64,000 bases of DNA. Source: Streptomyces phaeofaciens. Its GTDB lineage: Bacteria; Actinomycetota; Actinomycetes; Streptomycetales; Streptomycetaceae. Made by a program: the position numbers and the translations under genes. Below the pieces are notes generated by a model. That model searched no databases, was not told where the DNA came from, and saw only the letters and a list, made by a program, of their open reading frames with translations. The stretch spans positions 124,001 to 188,000 of the forward strand of contig NZ_BMSA01000011.1 of NCBI RefSeq assembly GCF_014648915.1, read 5' to 3'. Shown piece after piece: positions 34,566-43,373 of this stretch. Each line of letters starts with the position of its first letter. The first letter of the stretch is position 1.

Positions 34566-35785
34566 GGCTGGCTCAGGGAAGGGGTCGGGGTCGGGGGCGG
34601 GGAACTCTGGTACGCCCGGTCGCAGTGGGGCCAGGCGCTGAAGTCCTCGGTGCGCTGCCACAGCCGGTGGGCGGCCTGGATGTTCCATTCCGGTTCGAGG
34701 GCCGTGCTCGGTGTCCCGCCCAGCTCCCGCAGCGTGGTGTCGGAGATCTGGAAGACGCCCCAGTTCCTGGTGCCGTTGGTGTTCGGCAGGATGTGGAGCG
34801 GATCGAGGAAGGACTGGCAGTCGGCGATGGCGGCGGCGCGGTCGGGCTCTTCCTCGAACACCTCACGCACGCGCTGCCGCACCTTCTCCGGCGACCAGGT
34901 GTCCATGCGGGTCTTCTGCGCGTAGAGGGCCTTCTTGGTCTGCTCGCCGACGACCCCGTTCGGGGCGATGCCGGCCAGCACCTGGAAGGCGGTCACGCGT
35001 CTCAGTGTCTGCGGCCCGAACTGGCTGTCGACGTCGATGTCCGCCCCCGCCCGGGCGAGGAGCCGCTGCACCTCCCGTACGCAGGCGTCCTGCTGACCCA
35101 TGCCTACCGTGCCGTCGCACGCGTCCGAGAAGAGGAGCCGGCTGTCCTTCTTGCCGGTGTTCCTGGTGTCCGTGGTGTCCGTGGTGTTCGTCGCGCCGGT
35201 CGTGTGGGGCTCGGTCTCGGGTATCAGGGCCCATGCCCCCGCCGCGAGTGCAAGGGCCAGGACGCTCGCCGCGAGAGTGAGCCGGCCCCGCTGGTTCCAG
35301 GCTCCGCGCCGGGCGGTCGCGGCGGGGACGATGTCCACCACGGAGGCCGGGTCGGAGGCCGGGTCGGAGGCCGGGTCCGGGCTGGGGTTCACGCCCGGGT
35401 CGGCGGTGGGGCTCGGGGCTTCGGTCCGCGCCGGTCCGGCGTCCTGCGTGCGTTCGGCCCTGGTCCCGGTCCCGGTCTCGGTCCGTGTCGCCGGTTCGGG
35501 TTCGGGTTCGGGGCTCACGGGGGCGGACGACGCCGAGCGGGCCGCGTCCGCGAGAGCCCATAAGCGGTGCACCTTTCTGAGTTCCTCGCGCGAGGCTCCG
35601 CAGGCCGTGGCGAACCGGTGTGCGCAGCCGTAGTCCGGCGGGACGTAGGAGCCCGAGCAGTACCGGTGCAGGCTGGAACTGCTGATGCCGGTCTTGTGGG
35701 CCAGTGCCTCGTAGCTGAGATCGGCCCGGCCTTTCAGGGCTCGCAGGCACGCCGCGAATTTCTCGAATTCCGCACTATGCGTCAC
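34562..35785 (-). CDS. HTH / transmembrane / peptidoglycan-binding / lysozyme-like fusion protein
   Basis: A 407-residue multidomain protein. An XRE-type HTH lies at about 10-70 (YEALAHKTGISSSSLHRYCSG). A Pro/Glu/Thr-rich linker contains DPAS repeats (12-bp tandem DNA repeats at 35341-35376), then one membrane helix at about 172-192, a peptidoglycan-binding domain at about 222-285 (CVREVQRLLARAGADID... VVGEQTKKAL) and a lysozyme-like domain at about 295-385 (NWGVFQIS). The residue where family enzymes have the catalytic Glu after Cys is Gln (CQSF, Q324), so the last domain may bind rather than cut glycan. It could sense the wall outside and act on DNA inside. GTG start. Confidence 0.85.
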   Translation of the reverse strand: MTHSAEFEKFAACLRALKGRADLSYEALAHKTGISSSSLHRYCSGSYVPPDYGCAHRFATACGASREELRKVHRLWALADAARSASSAPVSPEPEPEPATRTETGTGTRAERTQDAGPARTEAPSPTADPGVNPSPDPASDPASDPASVVDIVPAATARRGAWNQRGRLTLAASVLALALAAGAWALIPETEPHTTGATNTTDTTDTRNTGKKDSRLLFSDACDGTVGMGQQDACVREVQRLLARAGADIDVDSQFGPQTLRRVTAFQVLAGIAPNGVVGEQTKKALYAQKTRMDTWSPEKVRQRVREVFEEEPDRAAAIADCQSFLDPLHILPNTNGTRNWGVFQISDTTLRELGGTPSTALEPEWNIQAAHRLWQRTEDFSAWPHCDRAYQSSPPPTPTPSLSQP

Positions 35786-36067
35786 GGGAACACCCCTTTA
35801 GGTCACCGTGGTCGTCGGCGGCCGGATCCTAGTCCTCCGGGCCGTGCGTGTCCCGCGCTCGTCCCACAGTCCCTCGTATACACCGCGTTCACGCAGGTCG
35901 CCGCCGTCCCGGCATCCCAGCCCGGGCCGATTCCTTGTCGCCGGCCGACGCCCCTTGCCAGTGTCTGCGTCGCTCGGCGGGGGAACTGCCGGCGCGGCGA
36001 CGGGGGACCGCGCCGGGCCCGTCCCCGTGATCCGGGCTCGGAGCACCACCGACTGGAGGAGATGTCC

Positions 36068-36472
36068 ATGAAGAAGCTCTGGGCGGCACTGGCCACGACC
36101 GGCGTGTTGGGTGCCTCGCTGGTCGCTCTGGCGCCGGCGGCCTCCGCCGCGCCCCAGGCGTGCGTGACCACGACCATCACGACGGGCTACCGGACGTACT
36201 CGGAGACCGCGAGCAAGTCGTCCACCAGCACGTGCAGCGACCTCAACCTCACCTACGCGAACGACACGTCGGCGGTGGGCTACGACTGCTACCGCGGGAT
36301 GTACCGCAACTCCGCGGGCACCTGGTTCCGGGGCACCTCGGGCTGGCACTGCCTCGACGACGGCGCCTACGCCGTGGACACGGTCCTTCTGCTGACCGAC
36401 CTCAACGACGGCACCACCTTCGGTGTGGAGAGCTACTACGACGCCCCGGACTACGTGAACATCACGCACTGA
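36068..36472 (+). CDS. Small secreted protein of unknown function
   Basis: A 134-residue exported protein. The signal peptide spans about 1-26 (APAASA-AP). The mature part has four Cys (QACVTT, STCSDL, YDCYRG, WHCLDD), two likely disulfides, and many Thr, Ser and Tyr. GGAGGAG lies six bases before the ATG at 36068, which decides between two nearby ATGs. The pattern is typical of small secreted Streptomyces proteins of unknown role. Confidence 0.85.
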   Translation: MKKLWAALATTGVLGASLVALAPAASAAPQACVTTTITTGYRTYSETASKSSTSTCSDLNLTYANDTSAVGYDCYRGMYRNSAGTWFRGTSGWHCLDDGAYAVDTVLLLTDLNDGTTFGVESYYDAPDYVNITH

Positions 36473-36581
36473 GGCACCCGCACCGGGTCCGGCGGGGCCG
36501 TCGTGAGGCCGCCCCGCCGGACCCGGCGTCCGTCCACCGGTCTCGACCGAGCGCTCGACAGAGAGAAGGGGAAGGCCCCGG

Positions 36582-37511
36582 ATGGCCGGACCGTCCCGGG
36601 CAGCGGCGGCACCGCTGCGCACCGTGCTCACCCTGGTCACGCTGATCACCCTCACCGCGGGCACGGCCGGCTGTGCGGGTCCGTCCGTTTCCTCCACCGA
36701 GGCCGCCGCGGGTCCCGCCGTGCCCCGCAGCTCGCCGGTGACCTACGAGGTGCCGGCGGATCTCACCCCCGCCGTGCTGCCGGCGACGGGCGCGGAGGCC
36801 CGGTGGTCCCAGGGCCTCGACGCCTTCGGCGAGGCGGTCGCCGACGCCGAGGTCCGCGGCTGTGTCCGCGCGCGGGGCGAGACGATGCCGGACCTGGTGC
36901 CGCTCGCCTTCACCCGGTACATGGACCTGCCCGACCTGGACTTCATCCGGCGCCACGGGTTCGGCTCGACCGCGCTTCCGGCGTCCTCCTCCACCGAGTC
37001 CACCGAGTCCACCGAGTCCACCGAGCCCACCGAGGGCCGCGAACCCGGCTCGCCGGACGGCTCGGCGGTGTCCGGTCCGGTGCGACGCTGCATGGCGGCG
37101 GGCCAGCGTGTCGTGAACGACTTCCGGGCGCTCTACGGCCCGCTGCGGATGTCGTGGTTCAGGGAGATCGGCCGGCTGGCGTCCGACGAGTCGGTCGCCC
37201 GGGTCTACGGCGCGTTCCCCTCCTGCCTCGCGCGACGGGGGGTGAAGGTCACCGGCGAGGACAGGTTCTTCGGGCTCGTGGACCGGCGGCTCGCCGCCGG
37301 CCGGAGCGACCTGGACCTGGCCGCCGACTACGCGGCGTGCATGGCCCCGGTCGAGGCCGTGCGCGAGCCGCTGCGCACGGCGTCGCGGGACCGGTTCGCC
37401 GCCGCCCACCGCCAGGAGATCGAGGAGCTGACGGACCAGCTGATGCCGCGCGTCCGGCAGTTGGAGGCCCGGTACGAGGTACGGCTGTGCTTCCCCGCGC
37501 TCTCCGCGTGA
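36582..37511 (+). CDS. Putative lipoprotein with TES tandem repeat
   Basis: A 309-residue exported protein. The N-terminal signal ends in TAGTAGC, a probable lipobox with Cys31. The mature part is helical and has pairs of Cys spaced through it (RGCVRARG, VRRCMAAGQ, PSCLARRG, AACMAP, RLCFPA). A Ser-Thr-Glu-rich loop at about 137-150 is encoded by four 9-bp repeats (GAGTCCACC type, about 37000-37035). Unknown function. Similar Cys-patterned lipoproteins are common in Streptomyces. RBS-like GAAGGGGAAG precedes the ATG. Confidence 0.8.
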   Translation: MAGPSRAAAAPLRTVLTLVTLITLTAGTAGCAGPSVSSTEAAAGPAVPRSSPVTYEVPADLTPAVLPATGAEARWSQGLDAFGEAVADAEVRGCVRARGETMPDLVPLAFTRYMDLPDLDFIRRHGFGSTALPASSSTESTESTESTEPTEGREPGSPDGSAVSGPVRRCMAAGQRVVNDFRALYGPLRMSWFREIGRLASDESVARVYGAFPSCLARRGVKVTGEDRFFGLVDRRLAAGRSDLDLAADYAACMAPVEAVREPLRTASRDRFAAAHRQEIEELTDQLMPRVRQLEARYEVRLCFPALSA

Positions 37512-37539
37512 CCTGCCCTCGCCCGGCCGGGGGCCGGGT

Positions 37540-38259
37540 TCACCGGTGTTCGGGGTTGTCCGCGCCCGGGCGGCAGCCCGCGTCCCACTGCGAGCGCTGG
37601 TTGCCGTGGGCGGGGACGCCTCCGGAGCGCTTGAGCAGGGCGGCGAGATGCATCAGGTTCCAGGTCATGAAGCTGGTGTTGCGGTTGGTGAAGTCGTTCT
37701 CCGGGCCGCCCGAGCCCGGGTCGAGGTACGACGGCCCGGGGCCGGCCGCGCCGATCCAGCCGGCGTCCGCCTGGGGCGGGACGGTGTAGCCGAGGTGCTG
37801 GAGGCTGTAGAGGACGTTCATCGCGCAGTGCTTGACGCCGTCCTCGTTCCCCGTGATCAGGCAGCCGCCGACGCGGCCGTAGTAGGCGTACTGACCCTGG
37901 GAGTTGAGCAGTGAGGAGCAGGCGTAGAGGCGCTCGACGACCCGCTTGGTGACGGAGCCGTTGTCGCCCAGCCAGATCGGGCCGGCGAGCACGAGGATGT
38001 CCGCCGCCATCACCCTCTCGTACAGCGCCGGCCACGCGTCGGTGGCGAAGCCGTGCTCGGTCATGTCCGGGTACACACCGGTCGCGATGTCGTGGTCCAC
38101 GGCCCGGACCAGGTCCGTCGTCACGCCGACGGCATCCATGATCGCGCGGCTCCGGTCGATCAGGCCCTCGGTGTGGCTGAGCTGCGGGGACGGTTTGAGG
38201 GTGCAGTTGATGTAGAGCGCGGTGAGGTCGTCGAAACGGTGGGCGGGGGCTGTGTCCAT
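37540..38259 (-). CDS. Flavodoxin-fold NAD(P)H-dependent oxidoreductase
   Basis: A 239-residue FMN-binding reductase. The first strand ALYINCTLKPSPQLSHTEGL fits the phosphate-binding loop of the NADPH-dependent FMN reductase group, and VLAGPIWLGDNGSVTKRVVE holds the flavin-stacking loop. YYGRVGGCLITGNEDG is the third conserved segment. The C-terminal part lacks a membrane anchor. It is convergent with the lipoprotein gene and lies next to the two-component system, but separated by 54 nt with its own stop and start. Substrate unknown. Confidence 0.86.
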   Translation of the reverse strand: MDTAPAHRFDDLTALYINCTLKPSPQLSHTEGLIDRSRAIMDAVGVTTDLVRAVDHDIATGVYPDMTEHGFATDAWPALYERVMAADILVLAGPIWLGDNGSVTKRVVERLYACSSLLNSQGQYAYYGRVGGCLITGNEDGVKHCAMNVLYSLQHLGYTVPPQADAGWIGAAGPGPSYLDPGSGGPENDFTNRNTSFMTWNLMHLAALLKRSGGVPAHGNQRSQWDAGCRPGADNPEHR

Positions 38260-38313
38260 GACGGCAGGGTCTCGTGTCGCGCCCGTTTCGTCCGGGTTCG
38301 ACGCGCCTCGCCT

Positions 38314-39423
38314 TCAGCGTGCCGTCGGCAGCAGCACCTCGAAGCGGCAGCCGCCCGGGATGTTGCGTACGGTGGCCCGGCCCTGGTGCGCCTCCACGAT
38401 GCCCCGGACGATGGCGAGGCCCAGGCCGGCGCCCGCCGGCGGGGTCCGGGCGTGGGTGCCGCGCCAGCCGGTGTCGAAGACGCGGGGCAGGTCCTCCTCG
38501 GGGATGCCGCCGCAGCCGTCCGTCACCGAGACCACGACACCCTCCGGTGAGCTTTCGGCCGCCACCGCGACCGTGCCGTCGGCGGGGGTCCGGCGGATCG
38601 CGTTGACCAGGAGGTTTCCCAGGACCCGGCTCATCTCCTTGCCGTCGACCTCCACCGGGACCGCCGCCACCCGGTCGCCGACGAGCCGTACGCCGAGCTC
38701 CCGGGCGAGCGGGTCCGCGCCCGCGAGGGCGTCGCCGACGAGGTCGTAGAGCGAGATGCGGGAGCAGGTCAGGGGCAGTGTGCCGGCGTGGATGCGGGAG
38801 AGTTCGAAGAGGTCGCCGACCATGCCGTCGAGGCGCTCGACCTCGGTGCGGATCTGCCGCAGATAGCGGTGGGGGTCGGCGGCCACGCCGTCCTCCAGCG
38901 CCTCGGACATGGCCCGCAGCCCGGCCAGCGGGGTGCGCAGGTCGTGCGAGATCCAGGCGACCAGCTCGCGCCGCGAGGTCTCCAACGCCCGTTCGCGGTC
39001 GCGGGATTCGGCGAGCCTGGCGCTCGTCGCGGCCAACTCGCGGCTGAGCGCGTCGAGTTCGGCGGTCGCCGGGCCGTCCGGGACGGCGAAGTCTCCACTG
39101 TCCCCGAACGAGCGGGCGGCGGCGGCGAGTTCGCGACTGCGGGCGACGACCCGGCGGCCCAGCAGCAGTGCGGTGGCCAGGGAGACGACCGCCGCCATGG
39201 CCACGACCGTCGTCACCACGGTCAGGTCGTGGGGCGACAGGAACATCGCCCAGGCGACGGCCAGCGTGCCCGCGAGCATCGCGACCACCCCGACGGCCGC
39301 CACCACGGTGAGGGAGGCCGTGAGCGAGCGGCGGCGCAGCAGACGCAGCGCAGCCGCTCCGGCCAGGCCGGTGACGGCGGCCCCGGCGAAGGCGTACAGG
39401 GCGATGAGGACCGTGTCCCGCAT
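38314..39423 (-). CDS. Sensor histidine kinase
   Basis: A 369-residue membrane sensor kinase. Three transmembrane helices occupy residues 5-90, with almost no extracellular loop, so it senses a membrane or intracellular signal. A HAMP-like linker follows, then the H-box SHDLRTPL with His160, an N-box NLLVNAIR, G1-type DGCGGIPEED and G2 GLGLAIVRG. GGAGGAG lies five bases before the ATG. The response regulator is encoded immediately upstream. It probably also acts as phosphatase on its partner. Confidence 0.93.
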   Translation of the reverse strand: MRDTVLIALYAFAGAAVTGLAGAAALRLLRRRSLTASLTVVAAVGVVAMLAGTLAVAWAMFLSPHDLTVVTTVVAMAAVVSLATALLLGRRVVARSRELAAAARSFGDSGDFAVPDGPATAELDALSRELAATSARLAESRDRERALETSRRELVAWISHDLRTPLAGLRAMSEALEDGVAADPHRYLRQIRTEVERLDGMVGDLFELSRIHAGTLPLTCSRISLYDLVGDALAGADPLARELGVRLVGDRVAAVPVEVDGKEMSRVLGNLLVNAIRRTPADGTVAVAAESSPEGVVVSVTDGCGGIPEEDLPRVFDTGWRGTHARTPPAGAGLGLAIVRGIVEAHQGRATVRNIPGGCRFEVLLPTAR

Positions 39424-39425
39424 GA

Positions 39426-40133
39426 TCACTCCTCCCCCGGTTCGAAGCGGTAGCCGACGCCCCACACCGTCTGGATCAGCCGGGGGCGGGCCGGATCGTC
39501 CTCGACCTTGCCGCGCAGCCGGCGGATGTGGACGGTGACGGTGGACAGGTCGCCGAAGTCCCAGCCCCACACCTCCCGCATCAGGTCCTCGCGGCCGTAG
39601 GCCCGCCCGGGATGCTTCAGGAAGAAGGCGAGGAGGTCGAACTCGCGCAGGGTGAGGGCGAGTTCGACGCCTTCGCGGGTGGCCCGGCGGGCGGCGGGGT
39701 CGACGGTGAGACCGGCCGCGGCCAGCGTGCCGGTGCCGGTGGCGGGCCGGGAGCGGCGCAGTACCGACTCCACCCGCAGGACCAGCTCGCGCGGGCTGAA
39801 CGGCTTGGTGACGTAGTCGTCGGCGCCGACCTCCAGGCCGAGGATGCGGTCCTCCTCGTCGCCGCGCGCGGTGAGCATGATGACCGGCACGGGCCCGTGG
39901 CCGCGCATCCGGCGGCACACCTCCAGGCCGTCCATGCCGGGCAGCATCAGGTCCAGGACCACCAGGTCGGGCCAGTGCGCGGCGGCCCGGGTCAGGGCCA
40001 TGGGGCCGTCGTCGGCCCGGTCGACGGTGTAGCCGGCCCGGTCCAGGTATCCGGCGACGACCTCCGCGACCGTGGGGTCGTCGTCGACGACCAGGACTCT
40101 CGCGGACCCTGCCGTATCGGCTCGCTGCTGCAT
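39426..40133 (-). CDS. OmpR/PhoB-family response regulator
   Basis: A 235-residue two-component regulator. The receiver domain has the acidic triad at D17-D19, phospho-acceptor D61 (VVLDLMLPG), switch T88 and K110 (TKPF). The winged-helix DNA-binding domain covers about 145-232 (LTLREFDLLAFFLKHPGR... VHIRRLRGKVEDD). It is coupled to the kinase gene. The divergent glycosyltransferase promoter and a second promoter in the neighbourhood share the 9-mer GCGTTTCGT, a possible target. Confidence 0.95.
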   Translation of the reverse strand: MQQRADTAGSARVLVVDDDPTVAEVVAGYLDRAGYTVDRADDGPMALTRAAAHWPDLVVLDLMLPGMDGLEVCRRMRGHGPVPVIMLTARGDEEDRILGLEVGADDYVTKPFSPRELVLRVESVLRRSRPATGTGTLAAAGLTVDPAARRATREGVELALTLREFDLLAFFLKHPGRAYGREDLMREVWGWDFGDLSTVTVHIRRLRGKVEDDPARPRLIQTVWGVGYRFEPGEE

Positions 40134-40256
40134 GCCTCCAGCCTCGCACCACGCCCGCGTCCACACGGCCCGGGAGGGTGCCCGGCGCCACGACGTCCGC
40201 GTTTCGTAAGGAGCCGGAGCCCGAAATGCCCGTTTCGCGTTCGTAGGGTGAAGGGC

Positions 40257-40958
40257 GTGACCATCTCACCCTCGCCACCGGGCGATGTCGATGTCGTGCT
40301 CCCCTGCCTGGACGAGGCGGAGGCCCTGCCCTGGGTCCTGGCCCGGATCCCGGCCGGCTGGCGCGCCCTGGTCGTGGACAACGGTTCCACCGACGGCTCG
40401 GCGGAGCTTGCCCGGGACCTCGGCGCGACCGTCGTGCACGAGCCGCGGCGGGGCTTCGGCGCCGCCTGCCACGCCGGGCTGGCCGCCGCCACCGCCGACG
40501 TCGTGTGCTTCTGCGACTGCGACGCCTCTCTCGATCCGTCGCTGCTCGTGCCCTTCGTGGCCGAGGTACGGGCCGGCGCCGCCGATCTGGTGCTCGGCCG
40601 CAGGCGCCCGCGCGGCCGGGGCGCCTGGCCGGCGCACGCCCGGGCCGGCAACCTCGCGCTCGCCCGGCTGCTGCGCCGCCGCACCGGCCTCGCCCTGCAC
40701 GACCTGGGCCCGCTGCGCGCCGCCCGCCGCGAGCCGCTGCTCGGCCTCGGTCTGACCGACCGGCGCAGCGGCTACCCGCTCCAGATGGTGGTGCGCGCCG
40801 CCGACGCGGGCTGGCGGATCGCCGAGCGGGACGTCCCCTACCTGCCGCGGGCCGGCGCCTCGAAGGTGACGGGTACGTGGCGCGGCACCTGGCAGGCGGT
40901 GCGGGACATGAGCGGCGTCCTGCACGAGGCCCCGGCGCGGGAGAGGGCGGCACGATGA
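40257..40958 (+). CDS. Glycosyltransferase family 2 protein
   Basis: A 233-residue GT-A fold glycosyltransferase. It begins with DVVLPCLDEAEALPWVL, then VVDNGSTDGSAELA (nucleotide-sugar site), CFCDCDASLDPS with the metal DxD-type motif, and DRRSGYPLQMVVRA further on, as in dolichyl- or polyprenyl-phosphate sugar transferases. No membrane segment is seen. TAGGGT (40244-40249) lies seven bases before the GTG, suggesting a leaderless message. Its stop overlaps the start of the next gene. It probably uses a sugar nucleotide to modify a lipid carrier. Confidence 0.9.
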   Translation: MTISPSPPGDVDVVLPCLDEAEALPWVLARIPAGWRALVVDNGSTDGSAELARDLGATVVHEPRRGFGAACHAGLAAATADVVCFCDCDASLDPSLLVPFVAEVRAGAADLVLGRRRPRGRGAWPAHARAGNLALARLLRRRTGLALHDLGPLRAARREPLLGLGLTDRRSGYPLQMVVRAADAGWRIAERDVPYLPRAGASKVTGTWRGTWQAVRDMSGVLHEAPARERAAR

Positions 40959-41572
40959 CCACCCTGCTCGTCATCGCCAAGGAGCCGCTGCCGGGGCGGG
41001 TGAAGACCCGGCTCACCCCGCCGTTCACCGCGCGCGAGGCGGCGGCGCTCGCGGAGGCCTCGCTCACGGACACGCTCCTGGCGGTGGCCGCCGCCCCGGC
41101 CACCCGCCGTGTCCTGGTGCTGGACGGCACCCCCGGCCCCTGGCTCCCGCCGGGCTTCGACGTCGTACCGCAGAGACCCGGTGGTCTCGACGAACGGCTC
41201 GCGGACGCGTTCGGCCGCTGCGCCGGGCCCGCCCTGCTGATCGGCATGGACACCCCGCAGGTCACGCCACGGCTGCTCGACGTCGACTTCACCGGGTGCG
41301 ACGCGTTCTTCGGAGCGGCCGAGGACGGCGGCTTCTGGGCGCTCGGACTGGCCGAGCCCGATCCCGCGCTGCTGCGGGGTGTGCCGATGTCGACGGCGGT
41401 GACGGGCGCCGTACAGCGTCGGCGGCTCGTCGAGGCGGGGCTGCGGGTGCGCGATCTGCCCCGGCTGCGGGACGTCGACACCGCCGCCGACGCCCACGCG
41501 GTGGCCGCGCTGGCCCCGCACGGCCGCTTCGCCGCGCGGCTGGCCCGGTGCACGGCGGCGGCACACCGGTAG
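40955..41572 (+). CDS. DUF2064 / TIGR04282-type nucleotidyl- or glycosyltransferase-like protein
   Basis: A 205-residue protein of the DUF2064 family (labelled arsenosugar-type glycosyltransferase TIGR04282 in some organisms). Conserved parts are VIAKEPLPGRVKTRL at the N-terminus, a nucleotide-binding pattern, and LIGMDTPQVTPRLL and GAAEDGGFWALGL with the DxD-like aspartates. It is translationally coupled to the GT2 gene. The 3' end, including the stop codon, lies in the first copy of a tandem 57-bp duplication. The biochemical role in Streptomyces is unknown. Confidence 0.88.
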   Translation: MTTLLVIAKEPLPGRVKTRLTPPFTAREAAALAEASLTDTLLAVAAAPATRRVLVLDGTPGPWLPPGFDVVPQRPGGLDERLADAFGRCAGPALLIGMDTPQVTPRLLDVDFTGCDAFFGAAEDGGFWALGLAEPDPALLRGVPMSTAVTGAVQRRRLVEAGLRVRDLPRLRDVDTAADAHAVAALAPHGRFAARLARCTAAAHR

Positions 41573-41634
41573 AACGCCGGCCGCTTCGCCGCGCGGCGGC
41601 CCGGTGCACGGCGGCGGCACACCGGTGGAACGCC
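41522..41634. repeat. Tandem 57/56-bp duplication at a gene's 3' end
   Basis: Copy 1 (41522-41578) includes the last codons and stop of the DUF2064 gene. Copy 2 (41579-41634) follows directly, differing by one deleted T and one A-to-G change that removes the stop codon. It looks like a recent duplication; only the first copy is translated. Confidence 0.85.
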
Positions 41635-41664
41635 CCGGGCCGGCCCGCACCGCCCTCGGGCCGG

Positions 41665-42132
41665 TCAGCGGACGGCCGGCGGTCGCCGTCGGCCGGCTCT
41701 GCGCAGCCGTAGGGCCAGGAGCAGGGCCGAGCCGCCGAAGAGGACGGCGGTGATCAGCAGCCAGCGGGCGAGGAAGCCGTCCGGCGACAGTCCGGTGCCC
41801 AGCCGGTAGCGCCGGTCCACCCGTCCGGCGATCAGCGGGAACCACACGAGCAGCAGCAGGCCGGAGAACGCGGCCGGGACCCGTACGTACCCCGTCCACG
41901 TGCGGTGACCGGCCGCGTCGAGGCCGTGGACGACGGCCCGGTCCGCCGCCGTGTACAGGGGCAGCAGGACGAGGTCGTGCAGCAGTGCGGCACCGACGAT
42001 CCACAGCACGACGTCGAACCGGTCGTCGGCGGCGCCGAGCAGGCGCACGCCCGCGTACCCGGCGAGGGCGAACGAGCAGGCGAGCAGCAGCAGTTGCCAG
42101 GGGCCTCCGACGGGGATCCTCGGCCGGCGCAT
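41665..42132 (-). CDS. Small polytopic membrane protein
   Basis: A 155-residue integral membrane protein with four hydrophobic segments (LLLLACSFALAGYAGV, VLWIVGAALLHDLVLLPLY, AFSGLLLLVWFPLIAG, WLLITAVLFGGSALLLAL) and basic ends. A conserved-looking LHDLVLLPLYTAADR lies in the second helix. Its ATG shares a base with the stop of the oxidoreductase gene (TGATG), so the two are coupled, and it may be an extra anchor or electron-transfer partner. Unknown family. Confidence 0.75.
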   Translation of the reverse strand: MRRPRIPVGGPWQLLLLACSFALAGYAGVRLLGAADDRFDVVLWIVGAALLHDLVLLPLYTAADRAVVHGLDAAGHRTWTGYVRVPAAFSGLLLLVWFPLIAGRVDRRYRLGTGLSPDGFLARWLLITAVLFGGSALLLALRLRRAGRRRPPAVR

Positions 42133-43373
42133 CACAGGTCTCCGAACGTCATCCGGGCCACCCACTTGGTGTTCAGCACACCGGGCGCGGCGGGCACGAT
42201 CACCCGTGCCGGGTGGCCGTGGTCGGGGGACAGCTCCTCGCCGTTGACGTACAGGGCGAGCAGGGACCGCGGGTCGGCGACCTGGCCGGCGCTGAGGGCG
42301 GCGTGCCGGAAGGCGCCGCGGCGCTGAAGGGATTCGACGAACAGGTCCGGGGGGTCGCCGTCGTACCCGACGAGCGCGGCGAGATCGCGCAGCCGCACGC
42401 CCCGCCACCACTGGTCGGACGTCGACCAGCCCTCGACGCAGGCGATCGGCAGCGCCGAGCTGTGCAGGGGGAGCGCGGCGAGCTGGGCGCGGGCGAGGCG
42501 GACGGTGCCCGTCCGTCCGGTGACCACGAGCCGCCAGGCGTCCGGGCCAATCTCGGCCGGGTCGATGCCGGCGTAGGCGGCGGTCTTGTTGATCTGGAAG
42601 CCGTTCGGGCCGCTGCCGGGGTCGGCGCCGCCGTGCGGGGCGAGGAGGGCGGTGCGGCGCAGGCTGTCGAAGCACTGCCCCACGGTCGTCAGGAACAGCA
42701 GCAGCGCGCCACCCCCGACGAACCACAGGGCGCCGCGCCGGGACACGGTCGGCTCGGCGGGGCGCGGGGACACCAGGCCGTCCTCCTCGCCCTCCCGGCC
42801 CTCCCGCAGGTGCCGCAGATTGCGCAGCGCCCTGGGCGTCTTGAGGACGGCGTGGGCGACGAACGCGGCGATGAACACCCACGCGCCGTAGAAGTGCAGC
42901 GGGTAGAAGGAGCCCGGGAAGACGTAGTCGAGCTGGATGTTGAGGACACCGGTGACGAACTCGAAGAGGCCGCCGCCGACCAGCAGCACCAGGGAGATCC
43001 GCTCCAGGGCGTGGGCAAGCGAGCGGGCGGGCGGCAGCGCGAACAGCTTCGGCACCACCGACCACAGCTTGGCCAGCAGCACCGGGACCAGCGTGATGCC
43101 CAGGGTGACGTGGACGCCCTGGTTCAGCCGGTACAGCCAGTGCGGGTGTGTCGGCCACGCGAAGAGGTAGAAGCCGAGGATCCCCTTGTCCGGGGTCTTG
43201 TCGTTCACCGGGGACAGGTCCGGGTTGTAGGCGGCGTACGAGACCAGGCCCGTCACGAACAGCACCGTGATGCCGACGAGCAGGACGACACCGAGCACGG
43301 ACGTGAACCAGGGGCCGCGCAGGGGGCTGCGCCAGAATCCGGGGGAGGTGGGGAGCCGGGGATCGTCTCGCAT
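42132..43373 (-). CDS. Cytochrome-b561-like membrane domain fused to sulfite-oxidase-fold molybdopterin domain
   Basis: A 413-residue protein. The first half has four to five membrane helices with His residues placed for heme (HPHWLYRLNQGVHVTLG, LHFYGAWVFIAAFVAHA), like cytochrome b561/b-type anchors. The second half (about 225-413) is a sulfite-oxidase-type molybdenum domain: LPIACVEGWSTSDQWW includes the Mo-ligand Cys and the typical EGWS signature, and HPARVIVP fits the cofactor loop. Electrons likely pass between the quinone pool and an extracytoplasmic oxidoreductase. Substrate unknown; it could be MsrP-like repair or a different reaction. Confidence 0.85.
   Translation of the reverse strand: MRDDPRLPTSPGFWRSPLRGPWFTSVLGVVLLVGITVLFVTGLVSYAAYNPDLSPVNDKTPDKGILGFYLFAWPTHPHWLYRLNQGVHVTLGITLVPVLLAKLWSVVPKLFALPPARSLAHALERISLVLLVGGGLFEFVTGVLNIQLDYVFPGSFYPLHFYGAWVFIAAFVAHAVLKTPRALRNLRHLREGREGEEDGLVSPRPAEPTVSRRGALWFVGGGALLLFLTTVGQCFDSLRRTALLAPHGGADPGSGPNGFQINKTAAYAGIDPAEIGPDAWRLVVTGRTGTVRLARAQLAALPLHSSALPIACVEGWSTSDQWWRGVRLRDLAALVGYDGDPPDLFVESLQRRGAFRHAALSAGQVADPRSLLALYVNGEELSPDHGHPARVIVPAAPGVLNTKWVARMTFGDL

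Noticed and set aside
35786..36067. Small open frames between the fusion protein and the secreted protein
   Set aside because: No ribosome site, atypical composition and no recognisable features; treated as promoter region.
41522..41634. Tandem duplication as insertion-sequence ends or an attachment site
   Set aside because: No transposase or integrase nearby and copies are directly adjacent; simple duplication explains it.
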